From Mya arenaria (lineage: Eukaryota > Mollusca > Bivalvia > Myida > Myidae): a stretch of 64,000 nt of DNA. The position numbers were made by a program, and so were the translations under genes. Where the stretch lies: NCBI RefSeq assembly GCF_026914265.1, contig NC_069124.1, forward strand, positions 4,022,213 through 4,086,212, read 5' to 3'. Position 1 is the stretch's first letter, and every line of letters starts with the position of its first letter. Shown here in pieces: positions 13,401-25,390 of this stretch. The notes under the pieces were generated by a model. That model worked only from the letters and a program-made list of their open reading frames with translations. It searched no databases and was not told where the DNA came from.

Positions 13401-16400
13401 GGGAAAAAGTTTCAAACACGTGATAAAGCAGAAGAGCAAAACATGAACAAAAATGAGCAAACCAATGATACATCAGAAAAACTAACATTGAACAACCACA
13501 AACTCACAACAAATCAGACAGAGTAAGTAACAAACAAGCAAACATATTGTGAAAAAGGATATTTCGTTGTTGCAGACGGAGTATGAAGGCAAATACTATG
13601 TAGGAAAGATTATAAGTGAAGATTTGTCTGAATTTGAAATTGATTTTATGGAGGCCAAAACGTCGCTCTACCAGTGACCTATGAACAGAGACGTTTCGAG
13701 GTTAAAGAAAGCAAATATCAGTTTGAAGGTAGATTTTTGTTCCTGTCCCTACATGCAAAAATAAGTGAATGTTCAAATTCTCGGCAGAAACACATTCAAG
13801 GCTGAAATCCTTTAACAGTGGCTAATTAATGTAACTGATACAAAAGGAGTCACAATATCGGTTGTAGTGTACAATGTACTCTCAGTTTCAAACTCATCAG
13901 CGTTGTTACCGATGAAGAAGTGTATAAAATGGAAGAATCAATGTTTTTGTTGTTCGCTTCAGTGAACATTTATTTGATATTTTTATATTGGATAATTTCC
14001 GTTACCATAAATTTCCGTTACAATGTTTAAAGTTTTCAGTTTTAACATTCATTAAAACTAAACAAAACATATGTACATTAGAGTACATGCATAACCTTCA
14101 CAAATGTATTAATTAAAACATGTGTGACCATGAGACATTATAAATATTGTTACTGATTAAATTTCTAATACTTTTAGGTGAAAACTAGTGATTTCTAAAA
14201 ATAAGGTGGAATAATTGAGATTGATTTGTACAAAATTATTTTTTGTGTTTGTTATTTTGAAGAGATGTAAATATGGATAAATAACAGGAAAAACACCATT
14301 GCGTCATTGGATGCTTTTTGACTCTTAATTATTTTAAAATTCATTACACAAACAAAAAACCTTTTGCAGTGTTTGTAAGAAAACACATTCAAAATGACAT
14401 ATAAATGCGTAGTTATGTCTGAAAGTGATTAATGCTTTATGGCTATCATGTCTTACGTTATGCAAAATGCATGAAACAATCTTGACCAAGTTGAAGTGCT
14501 AACACACATTCGTTAGCAAATGCAATACAATGAAAACAAGAAAAGATATGCATCCAAAATTGTGTATTTATATTGCAAACATAATGTAAATCAAGAAAAT
14601 AAATGTGAATCATATGCATTTGAAACTTTATTTTTACATGTTTCCAAATCCGCTGTGGACCTAGTTAATGAGAAACAGTGTATACATGTACACAACCAGT
14701 CAGATTTGTCCCAAATTTACCGATATCGGGATACTTGATAAACAATCGACACTTGTAAGTGTATTATGATAACTTAACATGTTTTTTGGGCATACTGACA
14801 TAACTTAATATGTGTTTAATAGTAGGCAATAATATTTTCGTAGAAATTTGAATTTATAACGGAGATAATTTCAAAATTGTGGCCGCGAGGATTCTCTGCG
14901 CAAGGACCGCTTGCTACTTTTTGCTGGGATGGTGGACGTCACGAGTCTGCCATATTAAAAAAATCGTTAAGACTCGTTGACGGCCATTTAGGTGGACTAG
15001 ATCATAAGTATTGAGAAAGAATGGCAGGAAATTTGCATCAACACATTGTATTGTAGAGAGTAGAATCAGGTAGTCACAAGTGTAGTCCACCTGAATGGCC
15101 GTCAACGAGTCTTTTGACGATTTTATTTACTATGGCAGACTCGAGATGTCCACCATCCCAGCAAACAGTAGCGAACCGTCCTTGCGCAGAGAATCCTCGT
15201 GGCCACAATTTTGAAATTATATTTATTTATGTCATTATGCCAAAAAAAAACATGTTCATATATCATAAAACACTTACATGTGTCGATTGTTTATCAAGTA
15301 TCCCGATAAATCTGGAACAAATCTGACAGGTTGTGAACATGTATAAAACAGTACTCGTGACCCAGAATACTGTATATTCATGTGAAAATAACGACTGTAA
15401 TGACAAATTCAATCCAGTTTAGATCACTGTCAGGTATATATTGAACACTTGTGTCATTATTATTCAAAATCAATGCATAATCTTACTATACATTCTTTTG
15501 CCCGGTGTTAAATGGTAGAGAGTTTTAGCATTTCAGGGATACATAAGAAATGTCAAACTAATAAAAAAAAAAAGCATCCCTGATCGCTCATTATTGTAGC
15601 TAGTCACAAGTGATGTGTGCACACATATAAGATGGGAATGAACTCCTGAGTTGATATTCATAAAACCTGTTAAGTCACTTTCCAAATTTTAGTATCTCTT
15701 AAGTCATATGAAATAAAACACTTGGCATTTTCCAAAGTACATTATTTTAATTGACCTTACCGAAAAAACATACTGTAATGTTAAAAACACTAATAAATAC
15801 ACTTTGTTTAATTTTAATAAGAAAATTTTAATAAATTGACTTCAGTTAGGAAATGACTTTAGATGCTTTATAAATACGGCCCCTGCTTTGGTGTCATATG
15901 ACCTGAAATATTTGGTGACATTACACCTTCAGAGCTAGGTTTTTATTTTACCAATCTAATAGGGTTTAAGTGAATACTTAACATATGTAGCTTTTATTAT
16001 GTATAATTCTGAATTCCAAATCATATTTTCACTTTAAAAATTCACTGTGTTTTTGTTTTGTTTATTATCCACTGAAAATTTAAGAAAAAAATGTGTTTTT
16101 GGGGAGTATTAAGAATCCACTGAACAGGCCCACTAAAATCAATCGAAGGAATGATCTTGTCCTTATTAAAATAAGAAGATTGTATTAACAGGCTTTCAAG
16201 CGGTCCCTTCTGATTGTATTATTAATTAATTTTGTGAAGTTACTAATAATAATTTTGCTTGATCATGAAATACTTATTTGAAATAACTTAATAATTTCAG
16301 CTAAAGCATCTTGCATTTGGTCTGCCTGCGAAGGGTCACCATGGGTCAGCAGTGGTACAGAATGGCAGTAAACCCAAACGCAGCACTGAACAACAGTGGG

Positions 16401-19400
16401 ACGAGTGGCAGAAGGTTGATGAGGAGGTCAGCTAGTGTGTGTGTGTGGGGGGGGGGGGGGGGGAGAATATATTTACATTGATAATGAAACATGATGTCAT
16501 CATGATAAGAAGTTCATACAAGTTATAGAGATATTTTCACTTAAAATTTCTACTACTTAGATATTTTCATTTATATTTCTGCTGTAAAGATGTTGTCTTT
16601 CACATACTGTGGAACCAAGGTTTTTGGTGATAACTTTATTAAAAATAAATGTTTATCAAAGTGTGTCAAAGATGAATGTGTCTTATTAAGTTAATGACCT
16701 TAATCTTTCAGAATATCTTAGTTATGTAACCAGGTAGTGCATATGTAGCAGTAGTTATAAAGACATTTATATATATTTTATTGCATTTTCATAAAATAAA
16801 AAAAAAACTCACTATTTTTCTGAATTCTGAATTTGACGTATTAAAATTCTGAATTTACTGTATTAAAATAAACCTTTCCCTAACAGTCAAAATTTCAAAA
16901 TTGTTAAGGTTTTGGTTGCAAGATCTAGATATACATATTAACATATTATCTGATTGAAAACGAATAAGAAAAACCTTGGTTTTTCAGTGAAACATGCTAA
17001 TACTTTTCAGTTCACCTTTTACGTTCAAAGTATTTTGTATGAAAATAGTGGACGAAATTTCACAAGCCCACAAGTCCTGCACTGGTAAAATGTCTGTCAG
17101 ACTTGCTCAAATTCTGAATTTTATTTAGCTGGGCTTGTTTAAGAATTTGATGCCAAGCAATTGTATAAGAATTCGACCTTGTACATCCAAAAGTCTAATT
17201 TCAATGACTGATGAAAAGCATATAAATTACTAATGAATGATTGTCTCATAGACATAGATGTGTTGATAAACACACAAATATACTGTAAAATAGCAATGCT
17301 TTACTTATATCATGGTTAGAAAGTTCAATATCACAAATCGTTTGTGCATAATAGTTATTTTGGCACAGTAAATTGGTTCGAAGGAAATCTTGATACAGAT
17401 GCCTTTAAGTAAAATGCTGTTATAGTGTGCTAGAATTTCCAAACCAGTTGTATATAGTATTTTGTAACTGATCATTAACCATGAATTTTTCAGTATGCCC
17501 ATGACGCTTTTGAAAAGGACCTTCAACAGGCATTGTTGCTAAGCAAGTTGGAGAATGAACAAAAGAAACAGGTAAAATAATGATAGATTAACAGCCAGGT
17601 CATACTACAGTCCAAACCTGTTGGCTCGATGTCCGTGGGACGGGCAAAAACATTTGAGCTTTGCGATTATCAGGCCAAGCGGGAATGCTTACAAAGAGTA
17701 AAACAAAATCGGTCCTTTACATTCAGTTCGAACCAACAAGGAAATCCTGCCAACGTGTTTGGACAGTATTCCCTCTGGAGTTATTTCTTTTAAATTGTCA
17801 AATTTTTCCAGATTCATTTTGCCTGCTCTCATCAGTCTTGATCCAACTTTGCAGACTGTCAGTGATCCCAGTAAGGCTTCATCAGACAGCCAGAGTGGAG
17901 CAGGTGATGGAAAGTCAAATAAGAAGAAGAAAAAGAAAGACAAGCCCACCACAACAATGTCTCTAGAACAATTTAATAAGAATGAGGAACAGAATAATGG
18001 TATTCTCCCTACTTGCATGAATTTGATATTTATGCCACCCTTAGAAGAAGTGGAGATATATTGCTTTGCACATGTCGGTCAGTTGGTTGATCAAATCATG
18101 ACTTATTTTTGTCTTTAAAATGCTTTGGTCTTCAAACTTGGTAGGGTGGTGCCCCCTAGCAGATGACCCCTATTGGTTTTGAGATCAAAGGTTGCACTCA
18201 CAGTGACCTTGAACACAAATAGCTTGAGATCAAAGGCCTTGATTACCGTGACCTTGAACACAAACAGCAGGTCAGATTGATAACTATAGTATGCTTGGGT
18301 TTAGTGTCCTTAAAATTAATTGGAAGGTTGGTTATGACCAGCAGGTGAACCCTATAGATTTGGAGGTCAGTAGATCAAAGGTCGCATTTGCAGTGACAGA
18401 CCTTGAGCACAAAAACCTTGTCCAAGTATGCTTGGGCCTATGCTTGTCAATCTTGGTAGGGATGTTGGTCATGCCCAGGGGATGACCCTTTCGAATTTTA
18501 GGTCATTAGGTCAAATGTCAAAGTGATGTTAAACGCTAAAGCATGGTTAGACCTAGAGTTCTCAAACTTGTAGGGAAGGTTGGTCAAGATCTGTAGAACC
18601 CAATTGTAGACCCCTATTGATTTTAAACATTGATTTTTTTTATTTGAAAGTTGCAAGAAATTGACCATTTTCATATTCAATTGACATTTTAGCAGCTATA
18701 TGTATATCTGTATTCAAAGTTGCATTTCCTTATTTTGTTAACTTGTCTTAATTGATTTAGGAAGATGCATACTGGACCATAACCCATCCACTTTTATTTA
18801 GTCAATAACTATACCTACTATTCTATAACTTGTAGGAATTTGCCTTAGATTGCTCCACATATTTTTAATGCCAAAACACTAATTGGCTGCGATTAGGGTG
18901 CATACATTCTTAAAAAAAATCAATGATGTTCTTATAATCCCTATCCATCCAACAATGCCTAATAAGGGGCATTTGTCACTTGACTTTCACAGCTCTTGTT
19001 TACCGTATGCTGTATTGCATTTTGATTTTTAAAGTAGTTGTGATATGAGGTGCTCTCTCATTATCTGTCCAATTTTGTTAAATTGCGTATGTGTATCACC
19101 TTCTGTCCTTGGTGTTTTCTTCTACCCCAGGTGTTTCCTTCTATCACAGGTGTTTCTTTCTACCCCAAGCCTTCAAAACAGAAACCATCATCTTACCCAC
19201 CAATAATTATTCAAGGATAAATCGTACTGGCAATGCATTTGGAATTCAGTAGAGTTTGAAACCAAAGTGATGATATTATGTTTTTTGAAAACTTGCTCAT
19301 TTTCTATACTGATGTGTGGTGTTTTTTCCAAACCAGACCATGTGGGTCCCTCCTCACCTAAAGTTGCCATATCAGCAGCTGACAAACAGTTCTTCCAGTC

Positions 19401-22400
19401 AGTCACCAGCGATGTAGATCGGATTTTACGGCAGGAAAAAATGCAGGAAGAGTACAAAAAAGTAGTCCTCTTTTCAAATTCATCTGTAGACATTATTGTT
19501 GATTGTTAAACACATTTAAGTATGCCACAGGTACATATCTATTAAAGAAGAAACATCTTATCAACAGTTATGTTCTTACCACATGCAGTTATGTAACAAT
19601 AACCCCAAAATAACTAATTATAAATTTAAGGTTACCTGATAAAGAAACCTTTTTTACCTTCAAATGATTAATTAATCTTTAAACCTAGCAATGTTTGCCC
19701 CAGCCTTTGGGATGTTCTTAGTTCACAAATTTCTTTAGAGTGTAAATAGCAACCAAGTCTATTATCAGAGTGGCATGCCAAAGTTAGAAAGTTTAGAAAT
19801 CTTCAGCTGACAAAAACCTTCCTTATGCCTGAAGTCCTGTGATAATGGATCAATATTGATAAGTGTGCTAACAACTAGCCTCCCATCTTTTTCCAGCAAT
19901 ATGCAGCAGAGTCGGTGATAACAGCCAAGTACCAGGAACAGATCAACAAGATGGAGAAAGAGATAGAGTTTCTACGGGCAACCATGAAGAAACAGGAGGT
20001 AAATGGTGGAATTAAAGAGTAAATATTGACAATTTTAGCTTGTCTGTTTTGAAGGTGGGCATATTAAGATCGCATTGTACGTCCGGTTATATGTGTCCAA
20101 ACTATCTTTGTCATTCAGGGATGGATTTTAAAATAACTTGGATCATGTGTTTGGTACATACGGATGACATGCTGAGTACAAGACCCAGGTCCCTACCTCT
20201 AAAGTCAAGGTGACACTTTTAGGTTTTTCATTATGGAATGCTGCATATGGAGTGTAGCTTTGAGCGGACTGTAGCTGTAGCTTTGTCTGGACTGTAGCTT
20301 TGTCCGGACTGTACCTTTGTCTGGACTGTACCTTTGTATGGACTGTACCTTTGTCTGGACTGTAGCTTTGTCTGAACTGTAGCTTTGTGTGTTCGGTCCA
20401 TGAAGGTGATGTGTTGCATACAAGAACAATGACCCTACTTCATACTTCAATACCGAGTTTAATCATTATGGAATACTTTGTATATATGCACATAGATATA
20501 TAGATATAGTCCATAGATTGATTGTGTCAAGGCACAAGATATTTTATGATTACTTTGCGCATGTGTTTGGTTTGTGATAGTTGTTGGTTTTGGCCGCATC
20601 AGCATTTCAAAAACATTGGCTGTGTCCATAATACAGAATTGGAAGATATTCAAATGAAACTTAATTAATATTTTGCTAAAGACAATGCACTCATAAGTAA
20701 CAAGGCCTTTCACATAAATTTGTGGAATTTTACCCCTTTTTGAATGGAAAAAAACACAGCAGACAAGTGTCGGGGTTCACTTTCTTAAACTTGTCCATTT
20801 TTGAAAAAAGAAAAATAATTGTGGCCTTTCAAAGTATTCATATGAAGCGAAGTACACATATTAAAAATTACAGTATAATTCAGTCATTAAAAGTAAGGTT
20901 TTGAACAAACAAACCAAAATTCTCATATTAGTGCTTGATATAAAAAAATCAACAAGTCCTGCTTTACAAAAATCAGAACTTGAGCAAGCCATGAAAGCAT
21001 TTTACCAGTGGAGGGCTTGCAGACCTGTACTAATTTTGACCACTGCGCATTATGCAAATGTGACTTGTAAGCTAATACGAATCCTATTGAGGAAACAATT
21101 TTAACCAAGAGTTAGGATTACAAAACAGACTTAAAACTATGTGTGTACTGGTAATCAAAATTAAAAACATCTCAAAATAAATAAAAACAGCTATGATTGC
21201 TGGCTCATGAGGCATGAAACATCACAAAAATGAAAACATCATCCCAGTCCTAATAAGGGTATGAACACAGTAGGGCTGGTTAAAGCGTGTGAAGCCCAAC
21301 TGCGTTCATATCCCCAATGACATCAATCACGCAATTCTTTACTTAAATTTACAACAATAGTTCATTATTCATTTCCAGAATTAAATTTTTTTACTTTATT
21401 TCATTTAAGCAAACCATCGGTAATTCTTTCTCACCAATTCTGTAAATAGAACCACCCGACCATAACCGGAAACAGTTTGTCATATGACGTCATAACACGT
21501 AAGAAAAAGAAACCATTTCATAGTTGATTTTTAATGTAACACTCATGACAACAGTAATTTAACAAATCATAAATAAACACTTTTTTTAGTATGTTGATAG
21601 AAGTTTTTCTCGGCCTGCTGATACAATAAAAACAATATCAAGACAAACAATCATTTGTGCTCTGAGCATATCAGAAGATATTGAGTTTACTAGATGATAA
21701 TCGCAATTGCTGAAGTTGAGGTGTATATATGTATGCTAATCACATTTGTTAACCCTTCAGGAGGAGCTGAAGCAGGTGAAGAAGAGGAACAAGCAGCTGT
21801 GTGTGATCCTTGCTCAGGGAGAAAGTATGTACACTCATTTCATGCGGATATTTTGTATTTCAGCTAAGAAAATAATAATACAATATAAGGTTTTAGCTTG
21901 GCAGGCTGTCCCATTGTTTTTAAGCTCCAACAATATACCCTTGATGGATCCATTTTGCCATTTGTGGCCATCTTATGATTAGCCACAGTGTTAAGTTGCA
22001 ACTTTTGGAATTGTTTACATTTTCTGTTCGTCATACATACATGTGTACATGTTCTAAAACATATACAATATATAGATTCTTTCCCTGGTACTTGGTTTAA
22101 TCCAGTAAATACACCTCTTAGGATTTTTCACTAAACATGCTTAATAGTTGGGTAAACTTGTAATCTTTTTAGACGTCCCTGTATTGCCCAAGCTATGTTG
22201 CTTCTCATCTGATTGGACAATAGGAGCAACCCTTATGTCACAAAATATATATGCACATGTATCTGAAAAAACTATAAATGTCTCTGAACAAACCCTCGTG
22301 TATCTGAACAAACTATACATATATCTGAACAAACTACACATGTATCTGAACAAACTATACATGTATCTGAACAAACTACACATGTATCTGAACAAAATGT

Positions 22401-25390
22401 ACATGTATCTGAACAAACTACACATGTATCTGAACAAACTATACATGTATCTGAACAAACTACACATGTATCTGAACAAAATGCACATGTATCTGAACAA
22501 ACTACACATGTATCCGAACAAACTACACATGTATCTGAACAAAATGCACATGTATCTGAACAAACTACACATGTATCCGAACAAACCCTTGTGTATCTGA
22601 ACAAACTATACATGTATCTGAACAAACTACACATGTATCTGAACAAACTACACATGTATCTGAACAAAATGTACATGTATCTGAACAAACTTTACATGTA
22701 TTTGAACAAACTACAACCTGAACAAACTACACATGAATGTGAAGAAACTACACATGTATTCGAACAAACCCTTGTGTATCTGAACAAACTGCTAATGTAT
22801 TTGAACAAACTATACATGTATCTGAACAAACTGTACATGTATCTGAACAATCAACACATGTATTTCTATTCGCACTGTACTTATCTTAATCCAGTTTCTG
22901 TTTGTTGTTACAGTGAAGGACAAGGCAGAGGTTCTCATGCAGGTCCACCAGCTGACCGAGGTCAAGGATGAACTCACAGACCAGGTGACAAGGATGGGGC
23001 AGCCACAAGCATATATACTTTTGATGAATGGGGCTTAAGTTGTATAGTTTTGTAAAGGCAAAAGTTTGTAACTACAGATAATATAAAGATGGATGTTTAT
23101 ACGTGCATCTTTAGGTTGACTATTCAAAGAATAAGAGGAGCTATACTACTCTCTAGTATAGTGCAAATTATGGGTATTTATTATTTAACTTAGAAATTCT
23201 GGTTAAGATTTTGCATGTAAGCACATATAGATTAATATCACTGCAACTTCTTGATGTATTGCATTGAGACTTTATACAATGGTACTTAACCATCCAACAT
23301 ACATGAATTACCAAGTATACTTAAATAAGTTGGATAACTTTATTTTGCATATCTCAGCAAATATATCACATATTGCATTGAAACTAGGTAAACCTCATTT
23401 CCGCAAAACACCATGCACGAGTGTCGGAATGATCCTATCTTACACGAGCGGTTATTGAAGATGCTTTTTCTCCCACCTCAGTTAAACAAAATTAAGTAAA
23501 ATTGTATTTTTTTGCTGGTACTCTTTTGTGCGTAATGAAATAAATGCGTATGGATATGCGATATTTCAAGGTTGTCATGGATATGCGCGCAGTGATTCAG
23601 ATTATGTTAATAGTCAAATCGGTCTTTAAATAGTTCTGAGGAGAGTGAAGCATTATTTCTTGAAAGGTGCGTGAAACTTTTTTATTATAACATTTGAAGC
23701 GAGAAATAATTAATTAGCATTCTAAATATTGCCACAAGACAAGGTTTCTATGATAATACAGATGACAGTCTTTTACAAGGGAAAAAATTACAATGATTGT
23801 GATGACCATTAAAAAGGAGTTCCATACGGGTACTTGTTTTATCTTTGCCTGTGGGCAAGGTTAGAATTTCGAGCATGGTTAAATTCTTGGATCTACTTAT
23901 CTGAGTTGGGAGAAAAATCTATCTTGCATTTAGTATAGATTTTGCGCCTTTCATATTCAACTTAGAAATTCAGGTTAAGGTTTTCATGTAATCACATTTC
24001 AGTCAATAACTTCTCAACTACTTCATGTATTGCATTGAACTTTTATACAATCAAGTATGATTACTCTATCTTGCATATAATGCAAATTTTGCCTCCTTAG
24101 TTTTTTTTACTGGTTGAGGTCGTGCAAGTTATCTAATTTTATATCCATGCATGTTTCACTAAAACTTTGCAATACTTATATTTAAAAGCGGAATAGTCGA
24201 GTATTTTTCGAGGGCACTGTCTCTGTGACAGCTCTTGTTTACCATGTCCATTGTAGATTTTTCAGGGATGAGCCTTTAGATGAAAAATAAATTTGGTTTA
24301 GAAATATGTTAATTCTTCTAAATTCATACAAAAGGGAAAATATTGCATTTAAGTGATCAAGGTTGAGGAATTTGTGAAATACTGAATTGTTTCTGACTGT
24401 GTAATATTTTAGGTGGCAGACCTCACAGCTGAATTGGAGAAGGAGAGGTCAAAACTGCATGCAGCCAAGTCAGAAATTGAGAAACTCAAGGTGCGAAATT
24501 ACCATGCACTTATTTCGTCAGTCCTATGACAGCTCTAGTTATGAGCCTGTTAAGCAAAAGTGTGATATATGCTGTTTGAATAATTTTGATGTCTTATACT
24601 TTTAATGGTGCCATTTAAAATTTTAAATACTATTTTATTATGATTCAAATTTGACAGCTTAAAGGCCTTATGAGCTGGAGTTATGATGTTGTCAAATAAT
24701 AAACATTCCAATGTACTGGTATTAGGGTATTACATGAAATTTATTTTAGAAAAAAAATAATTTCAAAATACAAAAAAAGATATAGGAAAAAATGCAGCAG
24801 TTTCGAGCGCAGGTCCCCTCAGTCTGCAGGCAGGGATAATATCAACTACACCATAATGACATTTGTTTGCATGCTGTTGTATTAAAGGAATCATAAAGAC
24901 ATAAGTGTGATTTTGGCAGAATGTGTCAACATTGCAGTGAATAGTTTTGAAATGTTCTGGCTTTTTGGGGTTGTTAACATAATGTTAAACTTAAATATCA
25001 TTTTAAGTCAGAAGGTTAAAACAAATTGTCAAGAGACCATCTTTGGCATAATGTTATGTATGAGAGTGATATTGTGTTGTTGATGAAACCAAATTACCTG
25101 GAGGAAACGCACTTGGTTTGATGATCCCCAACCAAACTCACATATGTCCAGGCCAAGAATTGAACCTGGAACGCCTTTGAAAGAAGCGTTTGTGAGCTAT
25201 TAATGTTACCCCCGCCCTTGGGTGAAAACTCGGTCGGCAAGCAAATAATTTAATAAATCCTATTCAGGCTTTTATGTAACAAAGAATTAATAAAAGGTGT
25301 TTGTGAATTTGTTATTTCTTAACAGCTCAAGTTGATTTCATAATAAGTTTCTGTGATTTTATGTATTTCCAGGGAGGCAAGCACAAGTGA
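10430..25390 (+). CDS. GKAP1: G kinase-anchoring protein 1, 10 coding exons
   Basis: Exons 10430-10597, 16301-16426, 17494-17571, 17855-17999, 19337-19461, 19897-19998, 21761-21824, 22914-22984, 24413-24490 and 25373-25390 sum to 975 nt (324 aa) with compatible phases and GT/AG borders. The N-terminus has SRFALLKVEDDDSDD followed by a lysine-rich block (KKKNKKKK), then WDEWQKVDEEYAHDAFEKDL and QALLLSKLENEQKK. A second KKKKKKDKP tract follows. The last 130 residues form a coiled coil (EKEIEFLRATMKKQEEELKQ, MKDKAEVLMQV, LTAELEKERSKL) ending GGKHK. In vertebrates GKAP1 binds cGMP-dependent protein kinase I alpha at the Golgi; that role is carried over by homology. The order and spacing of these blocks match the family, and vertebrate proteins are slightly longer (about 366 aa). 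Confidence 0.93.
10665..10912 (+). repeat. Left terminal inverted repeat of the 4.9-kb transposon
   Basis: It pairs with 15350-15600 on the opposite strand. Shared landmarks include GAGCGATCAGGGATAC, TCTACCATTTAACA, ACAGTGATCT and GTCACAAATAC or its diverged form. Divergence between the arms suggests an old insertion. Confidence 0.8.
11090..14021. repeat. Dispersed AAATTTCCGTTAC motifs inside the transposon
   Basis: Copies or near copies at 11090, 11489, 11646 (CCGATAC), 11661 (CCGTGAT), 12000, 12376 (reverse), 12395 (reverse, GGTATCGG), 13993 and 14009. They occur in both orientations and on both sides of the decayed coding region. Placement resembles the subterminal repeats some transposases bind. 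Confidence 0.6.
12430..13880 (+). pseudogene. Decayed coding region of the TIR transposon
   Basis: The plus strand is A- and G-rich, with short frames that look like broken protein. One around 12480-12640 is rich in K, R and E (MERMNRGY, MTKRND, FFYKRRKEQRARN). Another at 13566-13673 reads EGKYYVGKIISEDLSEFEID before a stop. Both styles recall uncharacterised transposon-encoded proteins of aquatic invertebrates, but many stops and frame changes intervene. No catalytic motif could be recognised. Confidence 0.45.
14678..15345. repeat. Nested foldback element (large imperfect palindrome)
   Basis: Arms of about 260-320 bp face each other around a spacer at about 15000-15090. The left arm has CGGGATACTTGATAAACAAT, TTTTGGGCATACTGACATAA, CAAAATTGTGGCC and GACTCGTTGACGGCCATT. 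The right arm has their reverse complements in mirror order. It sits inside the 4.9-kb element just internal to its right terminal repeat. Confidence 0.8.
15350..15600 (-). repeat. Right terminal inverted repeat of the 4.9-kb transposon
   Basis: Reverse complement of the left arm, ending TTATTGTAGC before the TA duplication. It carries a short A-run at about 15561-15573 where the left arm has T-rich sequence. Confidence 0.8.
16444..16463 (+). repeat. Poly-G tract after a GT run in GKAP1 intron 2
   Basis: A (GT)n-like start followed by a run of about 17 G lies roughly 20 bp after the exon 2 donor. Such G-runs are assembly- and polymerase-prone, so the length is uncertain. Confidence 0.7.
18120..18620 (+). 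repeat. GTCAAAGGTC-type degenerate repeat
   Basis: Repeated phrases such as GAGATCAAAGG, CAGTGACCTTGAACACAAA and TTGGTAGGG(T)GGT in GKAP1 intron 4. This is a dispersed, eroded tandem family often seen in bivalve genomes. The open frames across it have no recognisable protein. Confidence 0.55.
20095..20440 (+). repeat. Copy of the 182-bp family with an internal 17-bp tandem array
   Basis: TTTTAAAATAACTTGG, CCTACCTCTAAAGTCAAGG and ATGGAATGCTGCATAT match the 182-bp family that is tandem at 42.2-43.1 kb. Its tail (GTCCGGGCTGTAACTTT in the array) is here amplified into seven or so 17-bp units of CTTTGTCTGGACTGTAG (about 20266-20395). Confidence 0.65.
21254..21318. repeat. Short hairpin repeat in GKAP1 intron 6
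   Basis: GGGTATGAACACAGTAGGGC faces GCCCAACTGCGTTCATATCC about 20 bases later, forming an imperfect stem. It is probably the end of a dispersed repeat; no gene function is implied. Confidence 0.5.
22285..22862 (+). repeat. 21-bp minisatellite next to GKAP1 exon 8
   Basis: About 27 units of ACATGTATCTGAACAAACTA(C) with few changes. Because 21 is a multiple of 3 and the unit lacks stops, long frames run through it on both strands (repeating MYLNKLH in the forward direction). They enter exon 8 in the wrong frame, so this is intronic DNA rather than protein. The array ends about 50 bp before the exon 8 acceptor. Confidence 0.9.
23380..23945 (-). mobile_element. MITE-like element with CTCCCACCTCAG inverted ends (GKAP1 intron 8)
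   Basis: TTTTTCTCCCACCTCAGTTAA at about 23466 faces TTATCTGAGTTGGGAGAAAA at about 23917. The body (GTTCCATACGGG, GAAATAATTAATTAGC, GGATATGCG) is the reverse complement of the 545-bp units at 51.5-53.1 kb. The 23380-23465 part corresponds to the hairpin side of those units. The flanks look like another eroded repeat (TATTGCATTGAAAC), so this is probably a nested insertion. Confidence 0.7.
25060..25220 (-). mobile_element. tRNA-derived SINE relic
   Basis: GAATTGAACCTGGAACGCC is an inverted RNA polymerase III B box, and ACCTGGAGGAAACGCA upstream is typical of such repeats. No TSD or tail was identified. It lies in the last GKAP1 intron. Confidence 0.4.

Larger units (their letters stand above)
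10665..15600. mobile_element. 4.9-kb DNA transposon with long terminal inverted repeats in GKAP1 intron 1
   Basis: The left end reads GCTACAATAATGAGCGATCA and the right end is its reverse complement, TGATCGCTCATTATTGTAGC. Each is flanked by TA (10663-10664 and 15601-15602), as expected for a TA target-site duplication. The inverted repeats continue for about 250 bp (10665-10912 and 15350-15600) at roughly 80% identity by eye. The inside carries repeated AAATTTCCGTTAC motifs, a decayed coding region and a nested foldback. TA duplication fits Tc1/mariner-like and several other superfamilies; I cannot assign one. Confidence 0.85.

Noticed and set aside
22141..22971. Long reading frames on both strands with repeating MYLNKLH or MCSLFRY peptides
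   Set aside because: They come from a stop-free 21-bp tandem repeat in an intron and join exon 8 in the wrong frame.
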